This document shows positions 1 through 7,723 of a stretch of 11,428 nucleotides of DNA, one piece after another. Source of the DNA: DASPKX01 sp035627835 (GTDB taxonomy: Bacteria > Verrucomicrobiota > Verrucomicrobiia > Limisphaerales > SXQI01). The position numbers and the translations under genes were made by a program. The stretch covers positions 1 to 11,428 of the forward strand of contig DASPKX010000105.1 of NCBI GenBank assembly GCA_035627835.1, in the 5' to 3' direction. A model generated the notes under the pieces. It worked only from the letters and a program-made list of their open reading frames with translations, was not told the DNA's origin and ran no database searches. The stretch's first letter is position 1. Each line of letters starts with the position of its first letter.

Positions 1-875
1 TTATTCCCGACGCGCCACGCGATGGTGGTGAGGAGATTGTTGCGCGATGCTATCGGTTTGGAGCCGGTGTTCATCAGCATGAAGCAACCGGTTCCGTAAG
101 TGTTCTTCACCAATCCAGGTCGTGTGCAAACCTGCCCAAACAACGCTGCTTGCTGGTCACCAGCGATCCCGGAAATCGGAACGGCAGCCCCGAACAGGTG
201 AGTTTCGCCGTAGACCTCGCTAGAGGAACGGACCTCCGGCAAAATCGCGCGCGGCACATCGAACAGCTCCAGAAGCTCGTCATCCCAATCACCCTTTTGG
301 ATGTTGAAAAGCATTGTTCGAGAGGCGTTGCTCACGTCCGTTACATGCTTGCGGCCGCCGGTCAGATTCCAGACGAGCCATGAATCGATCGTGCCAAAGG
401 CGAGCTTGCCTGCTTTAGCTTTAGCCCGCGCGCCAGCGACGTTGCGCAGGAGCCACTGGACTTTCGTTCCTGAGAAGTATGCGTCGAGAACGAGGCCTGT
501 CTTCCGCCGGATCGTCTTTTCCAACCCCTGGGCCTTCATTCGATCGCAAACCTGGGCGGTTCGGCGATCCTGCCAGACGATGGCGTTATGGATCGGTTTG
601 CCTGTCTCGCGATCCCAGATCACCACCGTCTCACGCTGGTTCGTGATGCCTATGGCCGCGATGTCGCTTCCGTTCAGCCCGGCTTTCGCCAGGGCTTGCG
701 TCGCAACATTCGATTGAGAAGCCCAAATCTCCTGCGCGTCATGCTCGACCCAGCCGGGCTTCGGAAAGATCTGCCGGAACTCTTGTTGCCCAACAGAGAT
801 GATTGAGCCCGCGTGATCAAAGATGATCGCGCGTGAGCTTGTGGTGCCCTGGTCCAAGGCCAAAATATATTTCAT
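1..875 (-). CDS. glpK: Glycerol kinase, N-terminal 291 residues (C-terminus beyond left edge)
   Basis: The product phosphorylates glycerol to sn-glycerol 3-phosphate with ATP in the cytoplasm and so traps glycerol that entered through GlpF. My translation of the minus strand from the ATG at 875 begins MKYILALDQGTTSSRA, the FGGY-kinase phosphate-binding loop (D8-A16). Further landmarks are TNQRE (R81, E82, glycerol contacts in the family), W101-Q102-D103, the FGGY signature YFSGTKVQWLL (133-143), GTIDSWLVWNLTGG (161-174), the catalytic-base motif GIAGDQQAALFGQ (D240, Q241) and NTYGTGCFMLMNTG (258-271). These follow family order without a break. The frame is still open at base 1, so about 200 of the usual ~500 residues are missing. 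It starts 12 nt after the glpF stop, with AAGGAG six bases before the ATG, so it is almost certainly co-transcribed with glpF. No defect is seen in the visible part. Confidence 0.97.
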   Translation of the reverse strand, partial: MKYILALDQGTTSSRAIIFDHAGSIISVGQQEFRQIFPKPGWVEHDAQEIWASQSNVATQALAKAGLNGSDIAAIGITNQRETVVIWDRETGKPIHNAIVWQDRRTAQVCDRMKAQGLEKTIRRKTGLVLDAYFSGTKVQWLLRNVAGARAKAKAGKLAFGTIDSWLVWNLTGGRKHVTDVSNASRTMLFNIQKGDWDDELLELFDVPRAILPEVRSSSEVYGETHLFGAAVPISGIAGDQQAALFGQVCTRPGLVKNTYGTGCFMLMNTGSKPIASRNNLLTTIAWRVGN

Positions 876-881
876 CGCGCT

Positions 882-887
882 CTCCTT
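882..887 (-). promoter_or_regulatory. Ribosome binding site of glpK
   Basis: On the minus strand AAGGAG follows directly after the TAA stop of glpF and lies six bases before the glpK ATG at 875. It fixes the glpK start and suggests that ribosomes finishing glpF are close to the glpK start, allowing coupled expression. Confidence 0.8.
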
Positions 888-1622
888 TTAAGCTGCGCCC
901 CATAGCGCTTTGTAAAACACCGCGCCAAGAATCCCCCCGACAATTGGCCCAAGCACCGGCACCCACGAGTAACCCCAGTCGCTGTCAGTTTTGCCCGGGA
1001 TGGGGAGAATGGCGTGGGCGATCCGCGGCCCGAGGTCGCGCGCTGGGTTAATAGCGTAACCAGTCGGACCTCCGAGTGAGAGGCCGATGGCGAACACGAG
1101 CAAACCCACCAGCAGCGGGCCAAGTCCTTTGTCGAACCCGGATTGAGGACGGAGGTTGTTGACCGACGGAATGGCCAGCACGCCGACCAGGAGCACAAAT
1201 GTGCCAATCAGTTCAGTGATGAAATTGAATGCCGGACGCCGCACAGCGGGCGCGGTGCAAAACACTCCGCGAACTGCTGCCTTGTCCTTGGTAATCTCCC
1301 AATGCGGGAAGTAAGCGAGCCAAACGGCCACGGATCCGAGGATTGCGCCAAGCATCTGCGCGGTGATGTAAGCTGGAACCTTGGCCCAGTCGAACTGCCC
1401 AATAGCCGCAAAGCCAAGGGTCACCGCCGGATTCAGGTGCCCGCCGCTGACCCAGCCCACAGAATAGACAGCCATCGTGACTGCCAATCCCCAGCCTGTG
1501 GTGATCACGATCCAACCACCGTTCTGGCCTTTAGACTGATTTAAAAGGACATTCGCGACCACGCCGTTGCCGAGCAAAACCAGCAGCATGGTCCCAATCA
1601 TTTCCGCGACGAAGGGTGTCAT
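888..1622 (-). CDS. glpF: Aquaglyceroporin / glycerol uptake facilitator (MIP family)
   Basis: This 244-aa inner-membrane channel would let glycerol (and similar small polyols) diffuse into the cell. It carries both half-helix signatures of the MIP family: HLNPAVTLG (NPA at 64-66) and INPARDLGPR (NPA at 192-194). The aspartate right after the second NPAR (D196) is the residue that marks aquaglyceroporins as opposed to water-only aquaporins. Hydrophobic segments fit six membrane helices, roughly residues 4-25, 37-57, 83-104, 134-152, 167-186 and 220-240. Length is close to the usual ~250-280 aa. The ATG at 1622 gives the expected N-terminus (MTPFVAEMIGTMLLVLLGNG), but no good Shine-Dalgarno precedes it, so a weak or leaderless-type start is possible. 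It is the first gene of a glpF-glpK pair, which supports glycerol as the substrate. No glpD or glpR is in the window. Confidence 0.95.
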   Translation of the reverse strand: MTPFVAEMIGTMLLVLLGNGVVANVLLNQSKGQNGGWIVITTGWGLAVTMAVYSVGWVSGGHLNPAVTLGFAAIGQFDWAKVPAYITAQMLGAILGSVAVWLAYFPHWEITKDKAAVRGVFCTAPAVRRPAFNFITELIGTFVLLVGVLAIPSVNNLRPQSGFDKGLGPLLVGLLVFAIGLSLGGPTGYAINPARDLGPRIAHAILPIPGKTDSDWGYSWVPVLGPIVGGILGAVFYKALWGAA

Positions 1623-1686
1623 AGATGTTCAGGGATGGCGGACGCTACAGACAGAAATCGCTCTTCAGCAATCCAAAAACGATGCA

Positions 1687-1791
1687 CGCCATCTCCAAAG
1701 GCTCCGCTTCTCTTCCCACCAGCACTTCTTACGCGACTTCGGCAACTTCCCAGCCTTCACCAGGCATGTTTAAGGAAGCCAGGCTTTCCAT
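1687..1791 (-). pseudogene. Relic resembling the N-terminal region of the 832-aa helical-repeat protein
   Basis: Read leftward from 1791 this gives 35 codons, MESLASLNMPGEGWEVAEVA, a TAA stop, then EVLVGREAEPLEMA. It lines up with residues 74-109 of the 832-aa repeat protein (start 10222), which read NLSSVNMRSGGWE, DVAREV, GMEAEALEMA in the matching places. About 19 positions are identical with one single-codon gap, all in the same reading frame. At DNA level 1688-1710 and 9897-9919 differ at one base of 23. The stop replaces an arginine codon, another in-frame stop (TAG) lies upstream, and similarity ends on both sides, so it cannot encode a functional protein. The simplest reading is debris of a third paralogue. 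Alternatively it belongs to a dispersed intergenic repeat family that happens to share this block. Confidence 0.55.
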
Positions 1792-2063
1792 CCTTGCCCC
1801 AGAGTCTCGCCACTTCAGCCTCTAACCCTTTTCTTCACCCCACACGACGCCCGTGTGCTTGGCGCTCGCTTATGCGGCTTGTGCGTGAGCAACCTGGAGG
1901 GATGTTCTTGGATCAGGTGGAGGAGCGTTGTTATGGTAAGCAGCCACAACCCCGATCACCGCCGAGGAGCGGCCCCCCAGTGCCAACAGCCAACTTCTTT
2001 GCCTAGACGCTTAGCCAAACCGGATAGCCGCACCGCTGAATGTAGGAGCGCAGCGGGAGTCGT

Positions 2064-2100
2064 AGGTTTAACCATTAGAACACCAAGACCCTTAAACAAG
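2064..2100 (+). repeat. 37-nt intergenic direct repeat, copy A
   Basis: This 37-nt block matches 10284-10320 at 31 of 37 positions without gaps, including an identical 16-base core ACCATTAGAACACCAA (2071-2086). It starts with the near-palindrome GGTTTAACC (2066-2074). It sits 80 nt before the sigma-factor start and about 270 nt upstream, in minus-strand sense, of the pseudogene relic. It could be a shared regulatory element or a member of a dispersed low-complexity intergenic repeat; the sequence alone does not decide. Confidence 0.65.
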
Positions 2101-2180
2101 ATGCCCTAAGCACGAAGGCCAGTGAAATTAACTGTCACTTTTCCCGTTGAGCGGAGATTCATGTCTAGAAAGCGGGCCTG

Positions 2181-5150
2181 ATGACAAACGAAGAACTCTT
2201 GCAGCTTTGGAAGGCGGGCGCGGAAGAATCCGCGTTCGAGGAACTCGTTCGAAAGAACCTCCCCATGGTCTATGGGGCGGCGCTCCGGCAAGTGAGACGG
2301 CCAGATCTCGCCCAAGATGTCACGCAGGCCGTTTTCCTGATTCTTCATCGGAAGGCTGGAAATCTGAGCGAGCGGACGGTCGTGTCGGGATGGTTGCTTC
2401 AAACCACCCGTCACATTGCCTCCCGTGCTATGCGAGGTGAGATGCGGCGAGAGCATTGGGAGCGGGAGAGCAGCTACATGAAAGATTTATCTGATATGCC
2501 TGGAGAGAGCGATCTGCAAGCCGAGATGGGGTCTCATTTAGATAGCGCGTTGGCATCGCTCCGCCAGAACGATCGCTTAGTGCTCGTAGCCAGATTCTTC
2601 GAGGGCTTGCCAATCCGCAGCGTTGCCGAGCGCCTGGGTGTCTCAGAGGATGCTGCTAAGAAACGTCTAAGCCGCGCCATCGACCGCCTCCGCGCTGCTC
2701 TGGGGAAGAGAGGAGTAGTTGCTCCTGTGACGGCCCTCGCTTCTGCCTTGGCCCAATCCAATGCGTCCCCAGTCCCTGCGGATTTTGTGAACACCATCAT
2801 TAAGTCGGCGGGCGGTTCTCGTTCACTTCGGGTGGAGGAACTCGTCGAGAGCGGTGTGCACGCTCCACCTCACGCAGGTCCAATTGCTCTTCTACAGATA
2901 GCCGCAGTGACGGCTCTGCTCATCACTTTGGTGGTTTTCTTTACCACCTACCGCGCGAGCCACTCAGCGATGGGCTCAACACCGCCCGTTATCACCCAGG
3001 CACCTGCAAAACAGGCACAATCTTCCGCTTTCTCCGCGGCCCAACACACTGCGCCTACGGAATCGCTCATCGCACTGCGTGTGGTGTCGAAATTGAATCA
3101 CCGCCCCCTCCATGCCAAGGTCTCTCTGGCGACCTGGAAGGGCCGTCACCTCATTAATCGAACGTTTCACGAGACAGACATCAACGGCATGGTGCGGTTG
3201 CCAGTGCGAAGGGATCCGACGCGCCAATTGGGGATCACCGTCTACGAGCCCTCACACGTGCCGGTCGTCTCACAATGGTGGGGCTACGAGTTCACTCGAC
3301 CGCTCATTTCCCACGAAATTGTTCTGGAGCCCGGCCGCAAATTGAAAGGCGCTGTGTTTGATGAGCATGGCAATGCCGTTCAGGGGGCACAAATCACCTT
3401 AAACACCCCTGGGATTAAAGGCAGCGAGCGGGAGAATATCGCGTATCAGCACCATCTCGGCTCCGTCGTTACAAGTGAGAATGGCTCCTTCGAAACCGCT
3501 CAGTTGCCGCAGCGACTGCCCGAAGAATTCACCTACAATGTAACACACCCCGATTTCGCTCATCGCTCACGCATAAGGCTGTCAGAGGGCAGTTTGCTGA
3601 CGAACCAGCAAGTTGTTCTTACCCGCGGAGTGAAGCTGCGCGGGGTAGTCATTGATCCAGACGGTGTCCCTGTAGCGCATGCTTCCATCACCGAAGAGCA
3701 CAATTACGCGGGGCCACACAGCTCCGCGACGAGCGATGCTCTTGGAGCCTTTGAAATAGGCCCTTTTACGAAAAGGCCCATACAACTAGTTGCTGATGCT
3801 GATGGTTACGACCAAGCCTTCCAACTCGTCCAGGCTGATGAAAACACAACTAATGTTGTTTTGCGACTGCGGCCCCTCAGCGACAAAAAAAGCGAATGGC
3901 AAGCTGGCATGGATGCAGCCGTTACTTTCCAGTTAAGCGGCACGGTAGTTGATGCACAAACCGGTCAGCCCGTCCCCTCGTTTGAGGTTCTTCTGAATAA
4001 GCACAGCGGCACGGATCTGAAGCTTTTGGGCCAAGGATATCAAGGAGACTTTGACTGGCCGATCGTCATGGCTTTTTTTCACAAATTCTCTTTGCAGGTG
4101 CGAGCCGAGGGTTACGAGCCTGCCACCACAGATGCTCGCGCCGTGAAGGAAGCCAAGGCGCATTTCAATGTTTCGCTCCAAAGACGCACCCGCATTGCCG
4201 GCCGGGTTCTCGATACTACCGGCGCACCCTTGGCGCGAGCCTTTGTCGGGCTGAATGGCCTGAACTATGGATCACAACTGCTACAAGGCTGTAAGCCATC
4301 CGCCCCGAACAGCCCCGTCGCGACTACGGACGCAGAAGGATATTTTAGCTTCGCTCCGCAACAGAATGCCGAAAGTGTGCTTATCGTCGGCGACACAGGG
4401 ACGGCGCTAGTCCCGATTAATGAACTCGAGAATGGGCCAGTTAGGTTGGCAGCATGGGCAAGTGTCAGGGGAGTGCTTTTGGTCGGCGGCAAACCGTTGG
4501 CCGGTGAGACTGTGGCTCTGGCAGAGGCAATCCCTCTAGACGACTCCTCACCGGATTTCACAAAAGTCCAGGCGGTCTGCACCACAGATTCCCATGGCCG
4601 TTTTGAGTTTCCTAAGATCCCAGCGGGGCCAATCACGCTCGCTCGCCATATCACCTCTCGAGGCACAAGGACGCGCGCAGTTGGCCGGAGCCACTGGACG
4701 CAGATTGTTGCGGAGCCTGGCGCAACAGTCGAGGTGGTGCTAAGCGGCGCAGGACGTTTGCTCAAAGGCCGCCTGGAGCGTTCCAAGCACGTGGATGGTT
4801 ACACCTGGGGAAATGACCTGCCGTTCCTGGTTCGAGAAGGCGCGCCAAAAGCGGACGCGGCCATGCAACCGGGCACAGTTCATTGGCGCGCATTTAGCCG
4901 CGCCATGCGGCGTTTCGAAGCGGCAGGTGGAAAACACCCGGTTATCGTGCAAGCTGATGGCTCGTTCGTTATCGAGGATGTTCCAGCCGGCGAATACAAA
5001 TTTGAACTGACTCTTACACGCGAGGCAGTGGATCGATTGAATAACATTCACCGCATGCCAATTGGCAAAGCATCTATGCGGGTAACTGTCCCGGAAGGCC
5101 AGTCAGCAGAAGCAGTAGACCTCGGTCTGCTGCGAGCTGAGATCAATTGA
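2181..5150 (+). CDS. ECF-type sigma factor fused by one TM helix to a multi-domain Cna-B/carboxypeptidase-regulatory-like region
   Basis: The 989-aa product joins an RNA-polymerase sigma factor to a long presumed extracytoplasmic region. Residues ~16-95 are sigma region 2 (DLAQDVTQAVFLILHRKAG, SGWLLQTTRHIASRAMR). Residues ~120-173 are region 4 with its helix-turn-helix (RSVAERLGVSEDAAKKRLSR). An Ala/Ser-rich linker follows, then one strongly hydrophobic segment at ~234-256 (IALLQIAAVTALLITLVVFF). Residues ~295-988 hold about seven beta-sandwich-like modules with the recurring pattern GxVxDxxGxPVxxAxV...TDxxGxFxF, for example at 386-480, 484-563, 583-667, 669-756 and 858-945. An in-frame TAG at 2166 leaves ATG 2181 as the first usable start; the ribosome binding site is weak. 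I infer membrane tethering with the sigma domain inside and the modules outside, possibly responding to an envelope signal, perhaps with proteolytic release. No anti-sigma gene is visible nearby. The sigma call is firm; the signal and targets are unknown. Confidence 0.9.
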   Translation: MTNEELLQLWKAGAEESAFEELVRKNLPMVYGAALRQVRRPDLAQDVTQAVFLILHRKAGNLSERTVVSGWLLQTTRHIASRAMRGEMRREHWERESSYMKDLSDMPGESDLQAEMGSHLDSALASLRQNDRLVLVARFFEGLPIRSVAERLGVSEDAAKKRLSRAIDRLRAALGKRGVVAPVTALASALAQSNASPVPADFVNTIIKSAGGSRSLRVEELVESGVHAPPHAGPIALLQIAAVTALLITLVVFFTTYRASHSAMGSTPPVITQAPAKQAQSSAFSAAQHTAPTESLIALRVVSKLNHRPLHAKVSLATWKGRHLINRTFHETDINGMVRLPVRRDPTRQLGITVYEPSHVPVVSQWWGYEFTRPLISHEIVLEPGRKLKGAVFDEHGNAVQGAQITLNTPGIKGSERENIAYQHHLGSVVTSENGSFETAQLPQRLPEEFTYNVTHPDFAHRSRIRLSEGSLLTNQQVVLTRGVKLRGVVIDPDGVPVAHASITEEHNYAGPHSSATSDALGAFEIGPFTKRPIQLVADADGYDQAFQLVQADENTTNVVLRLRPLSDKKSEWQAGMDAAVTFQLSGTVVDAQTGQPVPSFEVLLNKHSGTDLKLLGQGYQGDFDWPIVMAFFHKFSLQVRAEGYEPATTDARAVKEAKAHFNVSLQRRTRIAGRVLDTTGAPLARAFVGLNGLNYGSQLLQGCKPSAPNSPVATTDAEGYFSFAPQQNAESVLIVGDTGTALVPINELENGPVRLAAWASVRGVLLVGGKPLAGETVALAEAIPLDDSSPDFTKVQAVCTTDSHGRFEFPKIPAGPITLARHITSRGTRTRAVGRSHWTQIVAEPGATVEVVLSGAGRLLKGRLERSKHVDGYTWGNDLPFLVREGAPKADAAMQPGTVHWRAFSRAMRRFEAAGGKHPVIVQADGSFVIEDVPAGEYKFELTLTREAVDRLNNIHRMPIGKASMRVTVPEGQSAEAVDLGLLRAEIN

Positions 5151-5251
5151 ACGCGAGGCTCCTAATTAGCGGCGTCCGCCGTTTCCAAAGGCAGCCCCTG
5201 AACATCAATTCAAAACTGAACCCCGGCCAAAACACGGCCCAGGGCAGGGGA
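5151..5251. other. 101-nt gap between convergent genes
   Basis: The gap separates the stop of the sigma-fusion gene (plus strand) from the stop of the 823-aa repeat protein (minus strand). It has a small GC hairpin near the plus-strand stop and a GC-rich segment (5221-5250), but no classical strong terminator with a long T-run on either strand. Some read-through and antisense overlap of the two transcripts is possible. Confidence 0.6.
5168..5184 (+). terminator. Weak hairpin, possible terminator of the sigma-fusion gene
   Basis: CGGCG (5170-5174) and CGCCG (5177-5181) are complementary and can extend by a G-T and an A-T pair, followed by TTT (5182-5184). The stem is short, the loop only 2-4 bases and the T-run three bases, so termination here would be inefficient at best. 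Confidence 0.25.
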
Positions 5252-7723
5252 TCAGTCGTTCGTTTTTAAGACTCTCTGAAGAATGTGGTCAGGCACGCCG
5301 CTGCTCTGGATGCGTTGGCGCGCTTCCGCTGGGTCATGCCGCATCCATTCTCTCGCCACATTTTCCAACGTGCTGTCGCGCATGGCTCCCTTCATAGAAT
5401 TCGCCCATTCCCAGGCAAGTTGGGGGTCATGCTGCGCCGCCAGGGCAGAAAACCGGCTGACGACCATCTCCCGGTTTGAACCGGGAGGCTGCTGGGCCAA
5501 CCACGCTCCGGCAGCGGTTGGATCTTCGTTCGCCCAACGATCGATCAAAGCCGCTTCAGCGCGTTCACGCGCGGTGCCAGCGGGGAAATCTTTCACCCAG
5601 CTCGCTGTGTATGCCGGGTCTGAATTCGCCATGCTCGAAACAACGGATTCCACCCCGCGATTCAGCTCTTCCCCTTGCAGCTTGGCAACGTGCGCAGCGG
5701 CCGCTTGCGGCGACTGGGTTGCGAGCGCTCCTAGCACATTCCCCAAGGCGCTTTGGCGCGCTCTCCCTTCTGGAAGCTGCTCAACCCATTGCAAAGCCTT
5801 TTCGGGATCCTGCTGCGCCCAGCCAGACGCTATGTTTTGCACAATGCTCTCTTTGCCCATCAAGTCCTTCGACTTGAGCACATGCTCCGCCGCCTTCTCG
5901 GGATTCCCATGGCTAAGATGCGACAACGCCGATTCGAGGAATTTCGCGCGGTTGGCGGGATCCTCAATCGTACCCGCAAAAGCGAGCGCTTCGTCTGGAT
6001 CTCGTGATGCCCAGGAGCTGCCCAACTCGCGCATCACCCGTTCGCGGCTCCGGCCGGCGGGAAGTTGCTCTGCGTATTCGGCCGCTGCTATGGGATCCTG
6101 GTGCGCCAGCGTCTGCCCAATCTGTTGCAGCGCTTCGGTTCTCGCCTTGCCCATTGGAAGCTCCTCAGCCCATTTTCGCGCTGAAGCCAAATCATTTTGA
6201 GCCCAACGGCCGACCAGATTCCCCACCACGTCCGCTCGTGATCCCATCCCGGGGAGCTTCGTTAACAGTTCCGCTGCCTGCGCCGGAGAATGGTCGCTCA
6301 TGGCGAAGACCAGGTTGCGCACCATCTCTTTAGGGATGGAATTGGCCGGCAGCGCTGTCACCCACTGGATGGCCGCTTGAGGGTCGCTTTGCGCCCACTG
6401 CTGGGCGATGTGGCTAAAGGCCTCATTTTTTGCGGAGCCTGCTGGCATAGTCGCAACCTGCTCCGCGGCGCCCTTCGGATCGATTTGCGCCCAGCCACTC
6501 AGCGCCCCGGACAAAGCCTGCCGTCGCGCCGCTGGGTCTTTCGTCTCCATTGCCAGAGCGAGCGCCGCCTTGGGATCCTCCTGGCCGAGTGCGTGAAACA
6601 CATTCTGAAACATCCATATCCGTTGTGGATCCGGTTTCATTGCAGTCAACTTCTCGGCGGCTCCTCGCGGATCCACATGGGCCAACGCCTGCGCCTGAGC
6701 CAACTCCGCCCGCTGCTTCTCTTTGGGATCTGTCAGCGAATCCATCCATTGGCTATATCCTTCGAAGTCCGATTGAGCCCACGACTGCATTACATTGGCG
6801 CGCGCTTGCACAACCCTTTCGCCGGACCCTTGCGTCTGCAGGAACTTCATCGCCATCTGCGGTTGGTTGAACCCCAACTGTTCCAGCGCCGAGATGAAAA
6901 ACGGCATTCGCCGCAGGGATTCCGGTTGCCCTTCAATCCACGCAAGCGCCGCCTCGGGATCCTGTTGGGACCATCGTTGCAGCACTCCGCTCAAGGCCCC
7001 TCCCTGGCGTCGTCCGAAATCCTCGGATTTTAAGCTAAGTTCCGCGGCTCGAGCGGGATCACGCTCGGCAAGGGCGGTCACAATCTGCGAGCGAATCCCT
7101 CCACGCTCCGACGCCTGCACATTATCGAGCAGCGACAAAGCGAGATCAGGATCGCTCTCCGCGATTGAGGGCAGCGCTGACGCGTGCCATCGCCCTTTGT
7201 CAGCGCTCTCCGGCAAAGCCCGGAGCCATTCCGCAACTCCTGCGGCATCATTTTGCGCCCATCCGGCAAGCACCACCCCGACCGCTGACCGCCGTTCCTG
7301 GGCGTTTGCCATTGCGCTCGAGAAGGCGAGCGCTGCCTGCGGATCTCGCTCTGCCCACGCGCCCAAAGCTTGCTGGCGAAACTGTTGGTATTCTTGCCGA
7401 GTGAGCTGTTGCTTCGCCTCAAGTATCCAAGCCTCTTCCTGGCCGGCGGGCATGGAGCGCGCCGCCTCCCGAAGCCTTTCCCAACGACGGGAATTCGACG
7501 CCATGCGAATGGATCGAAACACCTCCACGGGGCTGCTGGCAGCCACTCGGGTCGAAGCGCTCACCGCCCGGGCCCGTGTCGTCGCTGGCGCGACCAATGC
7601 CGGCTGATCGCCTGGTTCAACTTTTTGCGCATTGGGGACAGGAACGTCAGGACGTCTGCCAAAACCTCCAATGACCAGCCCGAGCGCCAGGCAAACAACT
7701 GCGATAAGAATTTTGCCGCCCAT
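5252..7723 (-). CDS. Membrane-anchored alpha-solenoid protein of WAxxDP repeats, second of a tandem pair
   Basis: I do not recognise a named family. The 823-aa protein begins with an uncleaved-looking signal anchor (GGKILIAVVCLALGLVIGG, 2-20) and no lipobox, then a Pro/Ala-rich linker to about residue 65 and a short helical segment (RRWERLREAARSMPAGQ, 79-95). From about residue 118 to the C-terminus lie about 22 repeats of 31-32 residues with consensus xxWAxxDPxxAxxWxxxLPxGxxRxxALxxI, for example GWAQQDPEKALQWVEQLPEG. Each unit fits two amphipathic helices, so the whole should be a curved alpha-solenoid outside the inner membrane, probably a scaffold or binding surface. The period is shorter than TPR (34) or HEAT units, so I do not assign either. 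The ATG at 7723 follows the upstream gene's TAA with no gap, and AAAGGA lies four bases before it. Unit order matches the upstream paralogue one for one. Confidence 0.88.
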   Translation of the reverse strand: MGGKILIAVVCLALGLVIGGFGRRPDVPVPNAQKVEPGDQPALVAPATTRARAVSASTRVAASSPVEVFRSIRMASNSRRWERLREAARSMPAGQEEAWILEAKQQLTRQEYQQFRQQALGAWAERDPQAALAFSSAMANAQERRSAVGVVLAGWAQNDAAGVAEWLRALPESADKGRWHASALPSIAESDPDLALSLLDNVQASERGGIRSQIVTALAERDPARAAELSLKSEDFGRRQGGALSGVLQRWSQQDPEAALAWIEGQPESLRRMPFFISALEQLGFNQPQMAMKFLQTQGSGERVVQARANVMQSWAQSDFEGYSQWMDSLTDPKEKQRAELAQAQALAHVDPRGAAEKLTAMKPDPQRIWMFQNVFHALGQEDPKAALALAMETKDPAARRQALSGALSGWAQIDPKGAAEQVATMPAGSAKNEAFSHIAQQWAQSDPQAAIQWVTALPANSIPKEMVRNLVFAMSDHSPAQAAELLTKLPGMGSRADVVGNLVGRWAQNDLASARKWAEELPMGKARTEALQQIGQTLAHQDPIAAAEYAEQLPAGRSRERVMRELGSSWASRDPDEALAFAGTIEDPANRAKFLESALSHLSHGNPEKAAEHVLKSKDLMGKESIVQNIASGWAQQDPEKALQWVEQLPEGRARQSALGNVLGALATQSPQAAAAHVAKLQGEELNRGVESVVSSMANSDPAYTASWVKDFPAGTARERAEAALIDRWANEDPTAAGAWLAQQPPGSNREMVVSRFSALAAQHDPQLAWEWANSMKGAMRDSTLENVAREWMRHDPAEARQRIQSSGVPDHILQRVLKTND

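Larger units (their letters stand above)
1623..2180. other. 558-nt intergenic stretch between divergent glpF and the sigma-factor gene
   Basis: No intact gene is seen here; the short open frames on either strand have no family features and no convincing ribosome binding sites. Promoters for glpF (leftward) and for the sigma-factor gene (rightward) should lie in it, but I find no convincing -35/-10 pair, which is common in high-GC, non-proteobacterial genomes. It contains a stop-interrupted relic on the minus strand (1687-1791), one copy of a 37-nt repeat (2064-2100), and a small perfect hairpin at 1841-1857 (CACACG, five-base loop, CGTGTG). That hairpin is too short to call an operator. Confidence 0.7.

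Noticed and set aside
301..717. 138-codon plus-strand frame opposite glpK
   Set aside because: It is antisense to a clear glycerol kinase frame that has all family motifs in order.
1143..1544. 133-codon plus-strand frame opposite glpF
   Set aside because: It lies wholly inside a confidently identified glpF on the other strand and has low-complexity, non-family sequence.
1841..1857. Perfect 6-bp hairpin CACACG / CGTGTG as a possible operator
   Set aside because: Six-base dyads occur often by chance in GC-rich DNA, there is only one copy, and no promoter is visible beside it.
1635..2109. Plus-strand frames of 66-123 codons in the glpF-sigma intergenic stretch
   Set aside because: They are Pro/Ser/Arg-rich, mutually overlapping in different frames, lack ribosome binding sites, and run antisense to the relic.
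5283..7607. Long open frames on the plus strand opposite the second solenoid gene (305, 247 and 270 codons)
   Set aside because: They mirror the repeat units of the minus-strand gene, giving periodic Ser/Ala/Arg/Cys-rich text with no domain. They arise because a repeated, biased codon pattern (GATCC for Asp-Pro and so on) keeps the antisense frames open; ribosome binding sites are not convincing.
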